64,000 nucleotides of DNA, from NCBI RefSeq assembly GCF_000971475.1, contig NZ_DF967539.1, forward strand, positions 199,041-263,040. The letters run 5' to 3'. The position numbers were made by a program, and so were the translations under genes. Source of the stretch: Sulfuricella sp. T08 (GTDB lineage: Bacteria; Pseudomonadota; Gammaproteobacteria; Burkholderiales; Sulfuricellaceae). This document shows positions 42,512 through 51,763 of this stretch, piece by piece; positions within the stretch are counted from its first letter, which is position 1, and each line of letters begins with the position of its first letter. Under the pieces are notes generated by a model. It was given only the letters and a program-made list of their open reading frames with translations. It had not been told where the DNA came from and ran no database searches.

Positions 42512-44815
42512 ATGAACGACAAGGTGTTGCGGGGGTTGGTGGCTGGGGTGTGTGCCAGCATGGCGGGTTCGGGGTGGTGTGTCGATGTGGATCAGAAATC
42601 CGATACGCAATTGCAAGAGATGGTCATCAAGGGCGATAAACCGGCTGTTCCGGCCAATTTGCCGGCAACGACCGAGGGTGTGACGGCAAAACAGATCGCA
42701 GAAAGTATCAATGCGGTGACCTCGGCCGAGGTGATCAAATACCTGCCGAGCATCGTTGTTCGCGAGCGCTACATCGGCGACCGCAACGGCATCGTTTCGA
42801 CGCGGACGACCGGCACCATTTCCAGCGCGCAATCCATCGTCTATGCGGACAACCTGCTGCTCTCGAATTTTCTCGGTAACAGCTACAGCTACCCGCCGCG
42901 CTGGGGCATGGTATCGCCGGAGGAAATCGAACGGGTCGATATCATCTACGGCCCGTTCTCTGTCCTTTATCCCGGCAACTCGATGGGCGGAGTGGTTCAG
43001 ATGACGACCCGGATGCCGGAGAGATTCGAAGCCCACGCGAATCTGCAGGTTTTCCGGGAAAGTTTCAACCTCTACGGCACAAACGAAAATTATGATGGCG
43101 CGCATGCCAGCGCATCCATTGGCAATAAAATTGGTGACTGGTCTTTCTGGATTAGCGGGGATCATCTCGATACGCATGGACACCCGATGAGTTTCGGCAC
43201 CGCCACTGCAGGGGGGGGCGGCACTACGACTGTCACCGGTGCGTATAGAGACACCGATCCGACGGGTGCGGTGCGGGTGATTACTGGTGGTTACAGCATC
43301 GACCATACCTTGCAGGACAACGGCAAGTTCAAGCTGGCTTATGATTTCTCTCCGACTGTGCGTGCCACCTACACTTTGGGGGTCTGGCAGAACAACTCGG
43401 ATACCAGTGTCGACAGCTACCTGAAGGACGCACTCGGGAACACGGTTTACAACGGGAACGTCAAAATCGACGGAACTAATTACAAGACGGCCAGCCTGAG
43501 TCCGGGCCACGCTGAAAGCGAGCACTGGATGCAGGGGTTTTCGGTGAAATCCAATACACGCGGCGAATGGGATTGGGAAGCGGCCGTCAGCGCTTACGAC
43601 TACAACAAGGATATTTCCCGCACGGCAAACTACACCGCAAACAATGGGGTGGATTTGGGCACTGGGGCTATCCGCCAGGGCGGACAAGTCACCTTGATGG
43701 ACGGCACCGGCTGGCAGACTCTCGACCTGCGCGGCGAGTGGCGCCCCGATGGCGACCTGAAGAGCAAGCACCAGGTAAGCTTTGGTTATCACATTGATCG
43801 CTATGAATTAAACTCCAATACCTATACTGTCGCTACGGATTGGCTTACCGGTGCCGCGGGGGCTTTGAGCTCGAATTCGAAGGGAAAGACGGAGACCCAG
43901 GGGCTGTACCTTCAGGATGCCTGGCGCTTTGCGCCCGACTGGCAGTTGGTCGTAGGCGGTCGCCAGGAATACTGGAAGGTATTTGACGGGAGTAACTACA
44001 ATTCTGCCAACCCCAACCCCTACAAGCAACTGAACTATGCTGACCGGACAGACACGGCCTTTTCGCCCAAGGTTGCACTCTCCTTCCAGGCATCGACAAA
44101 CTGGGCTTTGCGGGGATCACTTGGCAAGGCGGTTCGCTTCCCGACCGTCAGCGAGATGTTCCAGACTTTCACCGGGCCTGGAGGTATAAAGACGAACGAT
44201 CCAAACCTGAAACCGGAGCAGGTCGTCTCTGGGGAACTCACGGCAGAGAGGGCGCTGCAAAATGGGCTGTGGCGTGTTTCGCTGTTCCAGGAAGACAAGC
44301 AGGATGCGCTCGTTTCACAAACCGATACGACAGTGTCGCCTAACATCACAAGCATCCAGAATGTCGACAAGATTCGCACCTACGGCATCGAAACCGCGCT
44401 GCAGCTTAGCGACTTGTGGATACGCGGCTTTGATCTTTCCGGCAGCGTCACTTATACCAATTCGAAGATTCTGCAGGACACCCAGCACCCGGCCTACGTC
44501 GGCATGGTTCAGCCGCGCATCCCGGACTGGCGGGCAACGCTGGCCGGTATCTACCATGCATCCGATCGACTCTCCTACAGCTTGGCGGCCCGTTACAGCG
44601 GCCGTCAGTACAACCTTCTGGATAACAGCGACATCAATCCCAGTACCTATGGAGGAGCCAGCTCGTTTCTGGTGGCCGATGCCAAAGTCGTTTACAAGGT
44701 CGCGAAACAGTGGAGCACTTCTATTGGCGTGGATAACATCGGCAACTACAAGGCCTATGTCGCCCACCCCTATCCGCAGCGCACCGTGTTTGCCAATTTG
44801 AAATTTGATTACTGA
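42512..44815 (+). CDS. TonB-dependent outer-membrane receptor 1
   Basis: 767 residues from ATG 42512 with a signal peptide (about 1-27). A TonB-box-like QEMVIKGD is followed by the plug domain (SAEVIKYLPSIVVRERYIGDRNG, IERVDIIYGPFSVLYPGNSMGGVVQM) and the 22-strand barrel, ending in Phe-Asp-Tyr. The substrate is unknown; its position argues for a metal chelate. It shares its signal-peptide sequence and promoter type with receptor 2, as a paralogue would. Confidence 0.92.
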   Translation: MNDKVLRGLVAGVCASMAGSGWCVDVDQKSDTQLQEMVIKGDKPAVPANLPATTEGVTAKQIAESINAVTSAEVIKYLPSIVVRERYIGDRNGIVSTRTTGTISSAQSIVYADNLLLSNFLGNSYSYPPRWGMVSPEEIERVDIIYGPFSVLYPGNSMGGVVQMTTRMPERFEAHANLQVFRESFNLYGTNENYDGAHASASIGNKIGDWSFWISGDHLDTHGHPMSFGTATAGGGGTTTVTGAYRDTDPTGAVRVITGGYSIDHTLQDNGKFKLAYDFSPTVRATYTLGVWQNNSDTSVDSYLKDALGNTVYNGNVKIDGTNYKTASLSPGHAESEHWMQGFSVKSNTRGEWDWEAAVSAYDYNKDISRTANYTANNGVDLGTGAIRQGGQVTLMDGTGWQTLDLRGEWRPDGDLKSKHQVSFGYHIDRYELNSNTYTVATDWLTGAAGALSSNSKGKTETQGLYLQDAWRFAPDWQLVVGGRQEYWKVFDGSNYNSANPNPYKQLNYADRTDTAFSPKVALSFQASTNWALRGSLGKAVRFPTVSEMFQTFTGPGGIKTNDPNLKPEQVVSGELTAERALQNGLWRVSLFQEDKQDALVSQTDTTVSPNITSIQNVDKIRTYGIETALQLSDLWIRGFDLSGSVTYTNSKILQDTQHPAYVGMVQPRIPDWRATLAGIYHASDRLSYSLAARYSGRQYNLLDNSDINPSTYGGASSFLVADAKVVYKVAKQWSTSIGVDNIGNYKAYVAHPYPQRTVFANLKFDY

Positions 44816-44828
44816 TGGGATGGCGGGA

Positions 44829-46058
44829 ATGAACAAAATCGCATTTGGCCTGCTGCTTGCCGTGATGAACCTGGCGGGTTGGGTTCAGGCCGCAGACCAG
44901 ACCGCCCACGCAGAGCATGGCGCGCCACCTTCTCTTCAGGACAGGGAAAAAATGTGGAAGGCGATGCTGGCCAAGCCGTCGCTCGCGGTTTCCGCCGCAT
45001 TCGACGAGAAGGGGGGGCTGTGGCGGGCATCGGTGCGGGATGGGTATGTTTCGGTGGATTTTTCCGGCGATAACGGAAAATCGTGGGGCCAGCCAGTCAA
45101 GGTAAATGCCGAGGCGGAGAACATCGCCGCGGATGGCGAAAATCGTCCCAAGATCCTCGTCAGGAAAGAGGTCGTCTACATTTCCTATACTCAGGCGCTG
45201 GAAAAGCCGATGACCGGCGATATTCGCTTCAGTCGCTCGCTGGATGGCGGCAAGACATTCTCCGCTCCGCTCACCGTCAACGACAACCGGGAAATAATCA
45301 GCCATCGGTTCGAGGCGCTGGAGGTGAACGACCGGGGGCAGGTTTTTCTCGCCTGGCTGGATAAACGCGATTTGAGCGCTGCCATCAGGAAAGGCGAGAA
45401 ATATACCGGGGTAGGCGTTTATTACGCAGTGTCCGACGATGGCGGCGCAAACTTTCATTCCAATGCCAAGGCCGCCGACCATTCCTGCGAGTGCTGCCGC
45501 GTAGCAATGGCGCTGGATGCCGATGGTACGCCGGTGGTTTTCTGGCGCCATGTGTACGGCAAGAACGAGCGCGACCATGCCATGTTGCGGCTGGATGGCA
45601 AATCCTCGCCGATCCGCGTCAGCTACGACCGATGGGAAGTGGATGCTTGTCCGCATCACGGTGGCGCGCTGTCTGTCGCATCTGATGGCGTCCATCATTT
45701 CGTCTGGTTCGACAATGCGCCCGAGCGGCATGGGCTGTTTTATGCCAATTCTACCGATCGGGGCAAAACATTTTCCACGCCGTTGAATTTCGGCAATTTC
45801 GAGGCGCAGGCCGGTCATCCATATGTGCTGAGTGTCGGCAAATCCGTGCATATAGTCTGGAAAGAATTCGACGGACAGAACTCGGTCATCAGGGGGATGT
45901 CCTCCGCCGACGGCGGCAAGTCGTGGTCTCCGCCTCGCCAGATTGCTGCAACCACCGGCGCTTCGGATCATCCCCTGCTAATAGCCGACGGTACTCAACC
46001 CTATCTGTCGTGGAACACCGCCAAGGAAGGCTTCCGACTGATAGGGATGGAACTGTAA
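44829..46058 (+). CDS. Secreted BNR/sialidase-fold protein with Cys/His clusters
   Basis: 409 residues from ATG 44829 with a signal peptide (WVQAAD). Asp-box repeats (SGDNGKSWGQP, SLDGGKTFSAP, STDRGKTFSTP, SADGGKSWSPP) predict a six-bladed sialidase-like propeller. A central SCECCRVAM and CPHHGG are unlike a sialidase and could bind metal. It is probably not a glycosidase: it belongs to the metal-uptake operon, between receptor 1 and a thioredoxin-like gene. Confidence 0.8.
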   Translation: MNKIAFGLLLAVMNLAGWVQAADQTAHAEHGAPPSLQDREKMWKAMLAKPSLAVSAAFDEKGGLWRASVRDGYVSVDFSGDNGKSWGQPVKVNAEAENIAADGENRPKILVRKEVVYISYTQALEKPMTGDIRFSRSLDGGKTFSAPLTVNDNREIISHRFEALEVNDRGQVFLAWLDKRDLSAAIRKGEKYTGVGVYYAVSDDGGANFHSNAKAADHSCECCRVAMALDADGTPVVFWRHVYGKNERDHAMLRLDGKSSPIRVSYDRWEVDACPHHGGALSVASDGVHHFVWFDNAPERHGLFYANSTDRGKTFSTPLNFGNFEAQAGHPYVLSVGKSVHIVWKEFDGQNSVIRGMSSADGGKSWSPPRQIAATTGASDHPLLIADGTQPYLSWNTAKEGFRLIGMEL

Positions 46059-46543
46059 TGCGGCGACTCCTATGTTTGGCAATGGCTGTGCTGTCGATGC
46101 TGACCCTTCCCGCGGCGGCGCAAGAGCTCAAGCCCTTTGTCGCCGGTAGCATGAAGGAAATTACCGCAGCCCGGCAGGGCAAGCCATTCATCTTGGGTAT
46201 GTGGTCGCTGACCTGCACCCATTGCCGGGAAGAATTCGCCTTGCTGTCCAGCCTGGTAAAAAAGCATCCCGATCTTGATCTGGTACTGGTTGCTACCGAT
46301 ACGCCGGAAGAGGGCGAAGAAATCGGCACCACGCTGCGGCAATCCGGGCTCGGAGGGGCGCAAGCCTGGGTTTTTGCTGACCCTTTTGCGGAACGCCTGC
46401 GCTTCGAGATCGACCCCAAATGGCATGGCGAACTGCCACGCACTTATCTTTACGATCCTTCCCACAAGGCCTTGGCTTTCAGCGGCAAGCTCGATGGCCT
46501 GCAGTTAGGGCAATGGCTGAAGAAATACTACTCTCGTCGCTAA
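46058..46543 (+). CDS. TlpA-like thioredoxin-fold protein
   Basis: 161 residues overlapping the preceding stop by one base (TAATG). A signal peptide (about 1-21) is followed by a thioredoxin domain with the redox site SLTCTHCREEFALL (CTHC) and the cis-Pro in GELPRTYLYDPS. It is a periplasmic thiol-disulfide protein, possibly reducing the Cys cluster of the adjacent propeller protein or a metal. It closes this operon. Confidence 0.85.
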   Translation: MRRLLCLAMAVLSMLTLPAAAQELKPFVAGSMKEITAARQGKPFILGMWSLTCTHCREEFALLSSLVKKHPDLDLVLVATDTPEEGEEIGTTLRQSGLGGAQAWVFADPFAERLRFEIDPKWHGELPRTYLYDPSHKALAFSGKLDGLQLGQWLKKYYSRR

Positions 46544-46660
46544 CGTCACTAATTTCTCCCCGCCTCACCGCTGAATATCCGGCGTTTTTTTGCACTTCAA
46601 CTTCGTCCGGCAATTTGGCCGGGTGTGTCAACTCACGCAACTGCGCCAAATGGCACCGCA

Positions 46661-46674
46661 TTGATCTGCATCAA
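46661..46674. promoter_or_regulatory. Perfect FNR/ANR-type box
   Basis: TTGAT-CTGC-ATCAA, an exact match to TTGAT-N4-ATCAA, lies about 40 bp upstream of the sigma54-like promoter of receptor 2. It suggests control by oxygen or nitrogen oxides, but chance cannot be ruled out. Confidence 0.5.
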
Positions 46675-46701
46675 CCTATTGTTTTTCAAAGCATGCGTTG
46701 A

Positions 46702-46717
46702 TGGCATGAAGGTTGCT
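46702..46717 (+). promoter_or_regulatory. Sigma54-like promoter of receptor 2
   Basis: TGGCAT (46702-46707), five bases, TTGCT (46713-46717). It closely resembles the receptor 1 promoter (TGGCATGAAAGTTGCC versus TGGCATGAAGGTTGCT). Confidence 0.72.
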
Positions 46718-46806
46718 GATTAAATCCCCTGTCTAAATTGAAGATAAGAACATCCTTATATCTGGGTGTCGCAAATTTACACATTGTCAAAGGGGAGTAG
46801 TTGAAG

Positions 46807-49095
46807 ATGAAACAAAGGAATTATTTATTGCAGCGGTTAATCGTGGGAATTTGCGCCGGTATGGCGGGTAGTGCCTGGAGCGCCGAAGTTGGCCAGGATG
46901 CCGCTCAAACCATGAAGGAGGTGGTGGTGACTTCCACTACTATCGACGACCGCTTTGAATTCAAGCGCGACGAGCCGTCGAGCATCAGCGTGATCAGCGG
47001 TAAGGAGGTGGATGATGCTCACATCGAGAACGTCATCCAGGTGTTGCGCTCCATCCCTGGGGTGACGGCTGACTTGTCCAGTGGCGACGAGATCAAGATC
47101 AAGCTACGGGGCATTGAAAACCAGCGCTATATGGGCGAGAAGCCGGGTGTGGCGATCGTGATCGATGGTGTGCCGGTGTTCGAACGCACCGGCAAGGTCA
47201 ATATTGACCTCGACAACATTGAATCGATCAAGGTAATCAAGGGGGGTGCCTCCTACCTGTTCGGCGAAGACGCGCTTTCCGGAGCAGTGATCATCACCAC
47301 CAAGCGTGGCGCCAAGTATGCCGGTGCAACTGTAAGCATGGAAGCCGGTTCGTGGGGTTACGAGAAACAGATGGCGCGAGTGGGATTCTCTGGTGAGAAA
47401 GGCAACGGCCACATCCAAGCCTCGCACCGCTACGGCGATGACTATTATTTCCAGTCGTCTTACAAGACGGATTATCTCAATGGCAATTTCAATCTTTATC
47501 TATCCGATACCAGTGATCTGACTTTCGGCTTCGAAAAATCAGACCGTAGCAAGGATAAGCACGGTTCGGTAAAAGGGGTGACTCAGGCCGAATTGGACCC
47601 ACAAGGCGTGCTCGGGCGTGACTATACCCGCAAGTATGCTGTCGATCTGCAGAAGCTCAATCTGACCTATTCCAATAATTACGATCCCAGGAGCAATATT
47701 CTCCTGATGGGCTACGAATACCGAGACCACACGAATTTCCTGTCGGCACCCCAGTCGCTCTATACCAACGGAACCAGCGTGTTGCCGAGCGACCCAGGTT
47801 ACTACGATGCCTACACTACTCTCAACAACTGGCAGCAGGTACAACGCGGCGCCAAGGGCGAGTGGCGTTCCTCGACCGGCAATGTCGGCTGGCTGGCCGG
47901 GCTGGATTTGCGCCGCAATGAATATCAGCAGTTGAACAAGGCCGGGGTGGATTATTGCAGCCGCAAGCAGGGCGCGGCCTGCGCGCCGGGCGCTTCAGTG
48001 ACGGCTGGCACCATCATGACTGATGACAGTACCGACGAGTCGGTCAACGGTGCTTATGGTGAGGTCAAGTTCAGGCCGGCCACCGACTGGACACTGACTT
48101 TCAACGGGCGCTACGATGAACTGGGACTGGATTATTCCGCCAAGCCGGGTAAAGACAACGGCTATGTCGCGATTAACCGTTCTAAATCGTTTCAGAACAG
48201 TTCTTGGCGGGCTGGGGCGAATTATGCGCTTAAAAGCAACATGGACGTCTATGGCAATCTTTCCACCGGCTTCCGCACGCCGACCGTCGACCAGCTTTAT
48301 CGCGGCTCGCTTTCCCCGTCAAGCGGCAAAACGGCAAACAACGAAAACCTGAGACCTGAGGAATCGCTCAACCTTGAGTTTGGTCTGCGTACCAAGACCG
48401 AATGGTTCGGCATTGAAATGGATGCGGATGCTTCGATATTTCAGATTGACCGCAAGGACTACATCATGGCCACCACCGGCCAGTATGCCGGATCGAGCCC
48501 AACGATTCAGGAGATGTACGATAACATCGGCGGTGTACGCAACCGTGGCTTCGAGCTAGCTCTGAAGAGCGACCGGAAGCGTGAATATGCCTTCGATCTG
48601 GCGTACAGCTACATCGATGCCTACTTCACCAAATACGATAACTTCTACCAGGTGCTCGGCAGTATTTATGCAACCAATCCTACCATGGCGCACTTCAATA
48701 ATACCGGCAGGACGGTACCGCGGGTACCTTCTAATCAGATCAATCTGACTGGTCACTGGCAACCCTCCAGCCAGTTCCACCTCGGCCTGGAAATGGATAC
48801 CAAGTCCTGGGCCTGGGCGGATGAGATCAACCAGGAAAAACTGCCTGGCCGCACGCTGTTCAACTTGCTGGCCAACTACGATATCAGGGAAAAAGGGTTC
48901 CTGAGTGCCAAGTGGTCCTTGTTCGCACGGGTAGACAACCTGTTTGACCGTAAGTACTGGGTCACTGCACGCGGCACCAACGACCAGGCCAATTACATTA
49001 CCGGGGCTTACGACAACATTTACAACGCCAACGACCTTTCCATCGTGGTCGGCCGGCCGCGCACCTGGTATGCCGGCGTATCGGCAGCCTTTTAA
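46807..49095 (+). CDS. TonB-dependent outer-membrane receptor 2
   Basis: 762 residues from ATG 46807 (AGGGGAG upstream; a TTG is two codons earlier). The TonB box is KEVVVTST, the plug domain contains VLRSIPGVTADLSSGDEIKIKLRG and IKVIKGGASYLFGEDALSGAVIITTKRGA, and the barrel ends in SAAF. It is 5' to DUF4198 and polyferredoxin genes. The substrate is unknown; a metal or metal-chelate is inferred from context. Confidence 0.92.
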   Translation: MKQRNYLLQRLIVGICAGMAGSAWSAEVGQDAAQTMKEVVVTSTTIDDRFEFKRDEPSSISVISGKEVDDAHIENVIQVLRSIPGVTADLSSGDEIKIKLRGIENQRYMGEKPGVAIVIDGVPVFERTGKVNIDLDNIESIKVIKGGASYLFGEDALSGAVIITTKRGAKYAGATVSMEAGSWGYEKQMARVGFSGEKGNGHIQASHRYGDDYYFQSSYKTDYLNGNFNLYLSDTSDLTFGFEKSDRSKDKHGSVKGVTQAELDPQGVLGRDYTRKYAVDLQKLNLTYSNNYDPRSNILLMGYEYRDHTNFLSAPQSLYTNGTSVLPSDPGYYDAYTTLNNWQQVQRGAKGEWRSSTGNVGWLAGLDLRRNEYQQLNKAGVDYCSRKQGAACAPGASVTAGTIMTDDSTDESVNGAYGEVKFRPATDWTLTFNGRYDELGLDYSAKPGKDNGYVAINRSKSFQNSSWRAGANYALKSNMDVYGNLSTGFRTPTVDQLYRGSLSPSSGKTANNENLRPEESLNLEFGLRTKTEWFGIEMDADASIFQIDRKDYIMATTGQYAGSSPTIQEMYDNIGGVRNRGFELALKSDRKREYAFDLAYSYIDAYFTKYDNFYQVLGSIYATNPTMAHFNNTGRTVPRVPSNQINLTGHWQPSSQFHLGLEMDTKSWAWADEINQEKLPGRTLFNLLANYDIREKGFLSAKWSLFARVDNLFDRKYWVTARGTNDQANYITGAYDNIYNANDLSIVVGRPRTWYAGVSAAF

Positions 49096-49119
49096 GCAAC
49101 CAGGAACAGGAGAGCATTC

Positions 49120-50016
49120 ATGCAAAGACCAATCAACCTGATCCTGTCGGTAACCCTGATGCTGGCCTGCGCCTCTGGCGTGGCGGATGGAAGGCCTGCG
49201 GGAAACCCGGCTTCTGCCGCTGCCGGCCAAGGCAAATGGCAGGGGCGGGAATGGACAAAATACCCGCTGCTCACGCCGATGATGGGCAGGGGTGGCGACC
49301 GCGCGGTGGCGAAGCTGGCGGTGAAGAACCTCCAGCCAGCTGAACTGGAGGTGTTCGCCGCGGAGGGGCCGGTCGATCGCCTGCGCCGCCAGATTCCTGT
49401 CACTCCGGAGGGAACCCAGATCGAGGCGGTGACGCCAAAGATCGGCAACTACCACTGGGTGAGCGCGCGAGAGGAGGCGGAAGGGAAGGTGACGGTGGCC
49501 TCCACCACCTACTTCTTCGGCAACCCCGGCGCGGCGCCGACCGCATTGCTGCTTAAGCCGAAATACGAGCTGGAGATTATTCCCCAGCCGCTGCCGCGCG
49601 AGCACGGCGCCTACCGTGAAAGCGACAAATGGAAGTTCCTGTTGCGCTTCAATGGCCAGCCACTGGCCAACAAGGAGCTCAAGCTGGAGACCGAGTTCGG
49701 CACCAAAACCGCCTTTACCAGCGATGCGCAAGGGATGGTGACGGTGCTGTTCCCGTTGGACTTCAAGCCGGCCGACCCTGCCAAGGCGCACGACCACCAC
49801 ATGGGTCCGCGCAAGGGTAAATTCGTGCTGGCAGCGGAGCATGATGAAGGCGGCACGCATTATCTGACCGCTTTCAACTATGCCTATTCGCCCGACGCCA
49901 CCACCGGCAAGAATCTGTTGGCGGGGGCCGGCTTCGGCGTTTTCGGTATGCTGCTCGCCGCGCCCCTGCTGCGCCGGAAGAAAGCCAATAACAAAAATAG
50001 CGTTAAGGGGGCATGA
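49120..50016 (+). CDS. DUF4198 family periplasmic protein
   Basis: 298 residues with a signal peptide, DUF4198-type beta-domains (LLLKPKYELEIIPQPLPREHGAYRES, FNGQPLANKELKLETEFG) and a C-terminal membrane anchor (GAGFGVFGMLLAAPLLRRKK). HDHHMG and EHDEGGTHY could bind metal. DUF4198 proteins accompany TonB-dependent metal receptors. It overlaps the polyferredoxin gene by 4 bp. Confidence 0.78.
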   Translation: MQRPINLILSVTLMLACASGVADGRPAGNPASAAAGQGKWQGREWTKYPLLTPMMGRGGDRAVAKLAVKNLQPAELEVFAAEGPVDRLRRQIPVTPEGTQIEAVTPKIGNYHWVSAREEAEGKVTVASTTYFFGNPGAAPTALLLKPKYELEIIPQPLPREHGAYRESDKWKFLLRFNGQPLANKELKLETEFGTKTAFTSDAQGMVTVLFPLDFKPADPAKAHDHHMGPRKGKFVLAAEHDEGGTHYLTAFNYAYSPDATTGKNLLAGAGFGVFGMLLAAPLLRRKKANNKNSVKGA

Positions 50017-51068
50017 TGTTTAAATCGATTTTTCCAACTCTAGGCCGTTTCCGGCTGTTCATTCAGATCGCCATGCTGCTGCTGACCGTCTATGGATCCA
50101 ATGTGGTCGGCTTCTATATGGCGGAGAAGATTTCAAACGCTTTGCCTGCTCTCTCCTGTGCCTTCGACCAGCAGAACGGCTCTTATTGCGTGCTGATCCC
50201 TACCCAGCACCAGTTGCACCACCGTGTCGGCGAAGCACTGGTCAAGGCCCAGCAGTTCACCTTCCAGATGGTGTTGCCGCTACTGTTCACCCTGCTTACT
50301 TTCTTCACCTTCTTCGTGGTGCTGAGCAAGGTGTTTTGCGGCTGGATCTGTCCGCTCGGCACGATCCAGGAGTTGATTAACAAGCTCGGGCGGCGGCTCA
50401 ACCTGCCCCTGCGCCGTTTCGAGGACGGCAGTGTGAGCAAGGTGCGGCCGGTGAAGTGGCTGGTGCTGATCGTGCTGGTACTGGCTCTGCCGCTGCTGGC
50501 CGGGCTGGGGGTAACTCCCCATGCTACCGGCGATGCTTACTGCCAGGTTTGCCCGTCGCGTCTCGCCACCACCTTGCTGACTGCCAATACCGAACAACTG
50601 GCGATCCGCACTGGCAGCACACTGGATTTTGTTTTCGGCGCCATTGCCAACACCCTGTTTGGTTTCATCCTGGTGGCGGCGTTAGCGGTGCGTCAGCCGT
50701 TCTGCCGCATCTGCCCGATGCTGTCGTTCAACGCGACTTTTCAGCGTTTGTCGCCGATGCGGCTGGTGAAAAAGCAGCACGACAAGTGCGACAAGTGCGG
50801 CATATGCGCCAAGGCCTGCCCGATGGACATCCACGAGATTGCCCGCGAGCATGGTTCCAAGGCATTCCACGAGGATTGCACACTATGCGGGCGCTGCGTC
50901 GAGTTCTGCCCGGATGACGACGTGATCCAGATGAAGTGGGGGCCGATCGCGCTGTTCAGTTCCAGCCGCGAGTACTACAAGCGGCGCATGAAGGGCGAGA
51001 TGCCGGATGGTACGATCAAGGCCGCCGCAGTATCGCGCAAGCCAGAATCCGGGGTGGAGAATGCTTGA
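50013..51068 (+). CDS. NapH/NosR/CcoG-type membrane polyferredoxin
   Basis: 351 residues. Membrane segments near 12-32, 87-106, 150-170 and 210-230. The motifs are CGWICPLGT, CQVCPSR, CRICPML and, near the end, two full 4Fe-4S sites, CDKCGICAKACP and CTLCGRCVEFCP. Such proteins pass electrons across the inner membrane, as FtrD does in iron uptake. Here it probably delivers electrons for periplasmic metal reduction. The function is inferred from context. Confidence 0.85.
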   Translation: MMFKSIFPTLGRFRLFIQIAMLLLTVYGSNVVGFYMAEKISNALPALSCAFDQQNGSYCVLIPTQHQLHHRVGEALVKAQQFTFQMVLPLLFTLLTFFTFFVVLSKVFCGWICPLGTIQELINKLGRRLNLPLRRFEDGSVSKVRPVKWLVLIVLVLALPLLAGLGVTPHATGDAYCQVCPSRLATTLLTANTEQLAIRTGSTLDFVFGAIANTLFGFILVAALAVRQPFCRICPMLSFNATFQRLSPMRLVKKQHDKCDKCGICAKACPMDIHEIAREHGSKAFHEDCTLCGRCVEFCPDDDVIQMKWGPIALFSSSREYYKRRMKGEMPDGTIKAAAVSRKPESGVENA

Positions 51069-51732
51069 TGTCATCATGTCCGGCGGCACTGCGCCCCTGT
51101 TACCCGAGACCATCAGCCTGTTTTCTGTCTGGCTGCTGGGCGTTTCCATGGGATTGACCGCATGTACCGTCACCTGTTTGCCGTTCATGGGCACCTGGGT
51201 ACTGGGGCGCGGCGGCAGTAACCGCGAGGCGCTGTTCGATACTGGTGTCTTCGTGCTCGGTCGGATAACGGCTTATAGCCTGCTCGGCGGACTGGCCGGG
51301 GCGCTCGGTGTGTGGCTGACCCATGCCCTGAGCGGCGGTGTGGGCAATGCCTTCATCGGTGCCGCCAGCCTGGGTGCCGGCATCTGGCTGCTGCTGCCTG
51401 CGCGGCGTAAGGCAGCATGCGGCGCGGCGCAACGGGGGGCGGGCGCCCCGCCATTTTTGCTGGGCTTTTCCCTGAGCATGACGCCGTGCGCGCCACTGGC
51501 CTCTCTTCTGGCAGTGTGCGCGCTGTCCGGCGGCACTTTGTCCGGCGTTGGTTATGGATTGTCTTTCGGTTTGGGCGCGGCACTCACCCCGCTGCTGGTT
51601 ATTGTGCCCCTGCTGAGTTTGTTCGGACGCAATCTGCGCGAGGGGCGGCAGTGGCTGGGAAAATGGCTGCGCTGGGGAGCGGCAGTTGTATTGATCGCGA
51701 TCGGGTTGCGCCGTTTGATTATGTTATTCTAG
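51061..51732 (+). CDS. DsbD_2/CcdA-like membrane protein
   Basis: 223 residues from ATG 51061, overlapping the polyferredoxin end by 8 bp. Six membrane helices hold the paired Cys of the CcdA/DsbD transmembrane domain: CTVTCLPFMGTW in the first and MTPCAPL in the fourth. It may move electrons from cytoplasmic thioredoxin or the polyferredoxin to periplasmic thiol proteins such as the TlpA-like protein. It is also close to the urease-type/sulfite exporter class. Confidence 0.78.
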   Translation: MLDVIMSGGTAPLLPETISLFSVWLLGVSMGLTACTVTCLPFMGTWVLGRGGSNREALFDTGVFVLGRITAYSLLGGLAGALGVWLTHALSGGVGNAFIGAASLGAGIWLLLPARRKAACGAAQRGAGAPPFLLGFSLSMTPCAPLASLLAVCALSGGTLSGVGYGLSFGLGAALTPLLVIVPLLSLFGRNLREGRQWLGKWLRWGAAVVLIAIGLRRLIMLF

Positions 51733-51763
51733 GCGACATTTTGGATCGTATTTGGAATACGCA

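Noticed and set aside
42485..43792. 435-residue minus-strand ORF opposite receptor 1
   Set aside because: Antisense to a clear TonB-dependent receptor and without domain features.
44721..45971. 416-residue minus-strand ORF opposite the sialidase-fold gene
   Set aside because: Antisense shadow; the plus-strand protein has a signal peptide and Asp boxes.
46651..46665. Possible second sigma54 site TGGCAC-CGCA-TTGAT
   Set aside because: The spacing between the GG and the downstream element is one base short and the GC is missing; the site at 46702 fits better.
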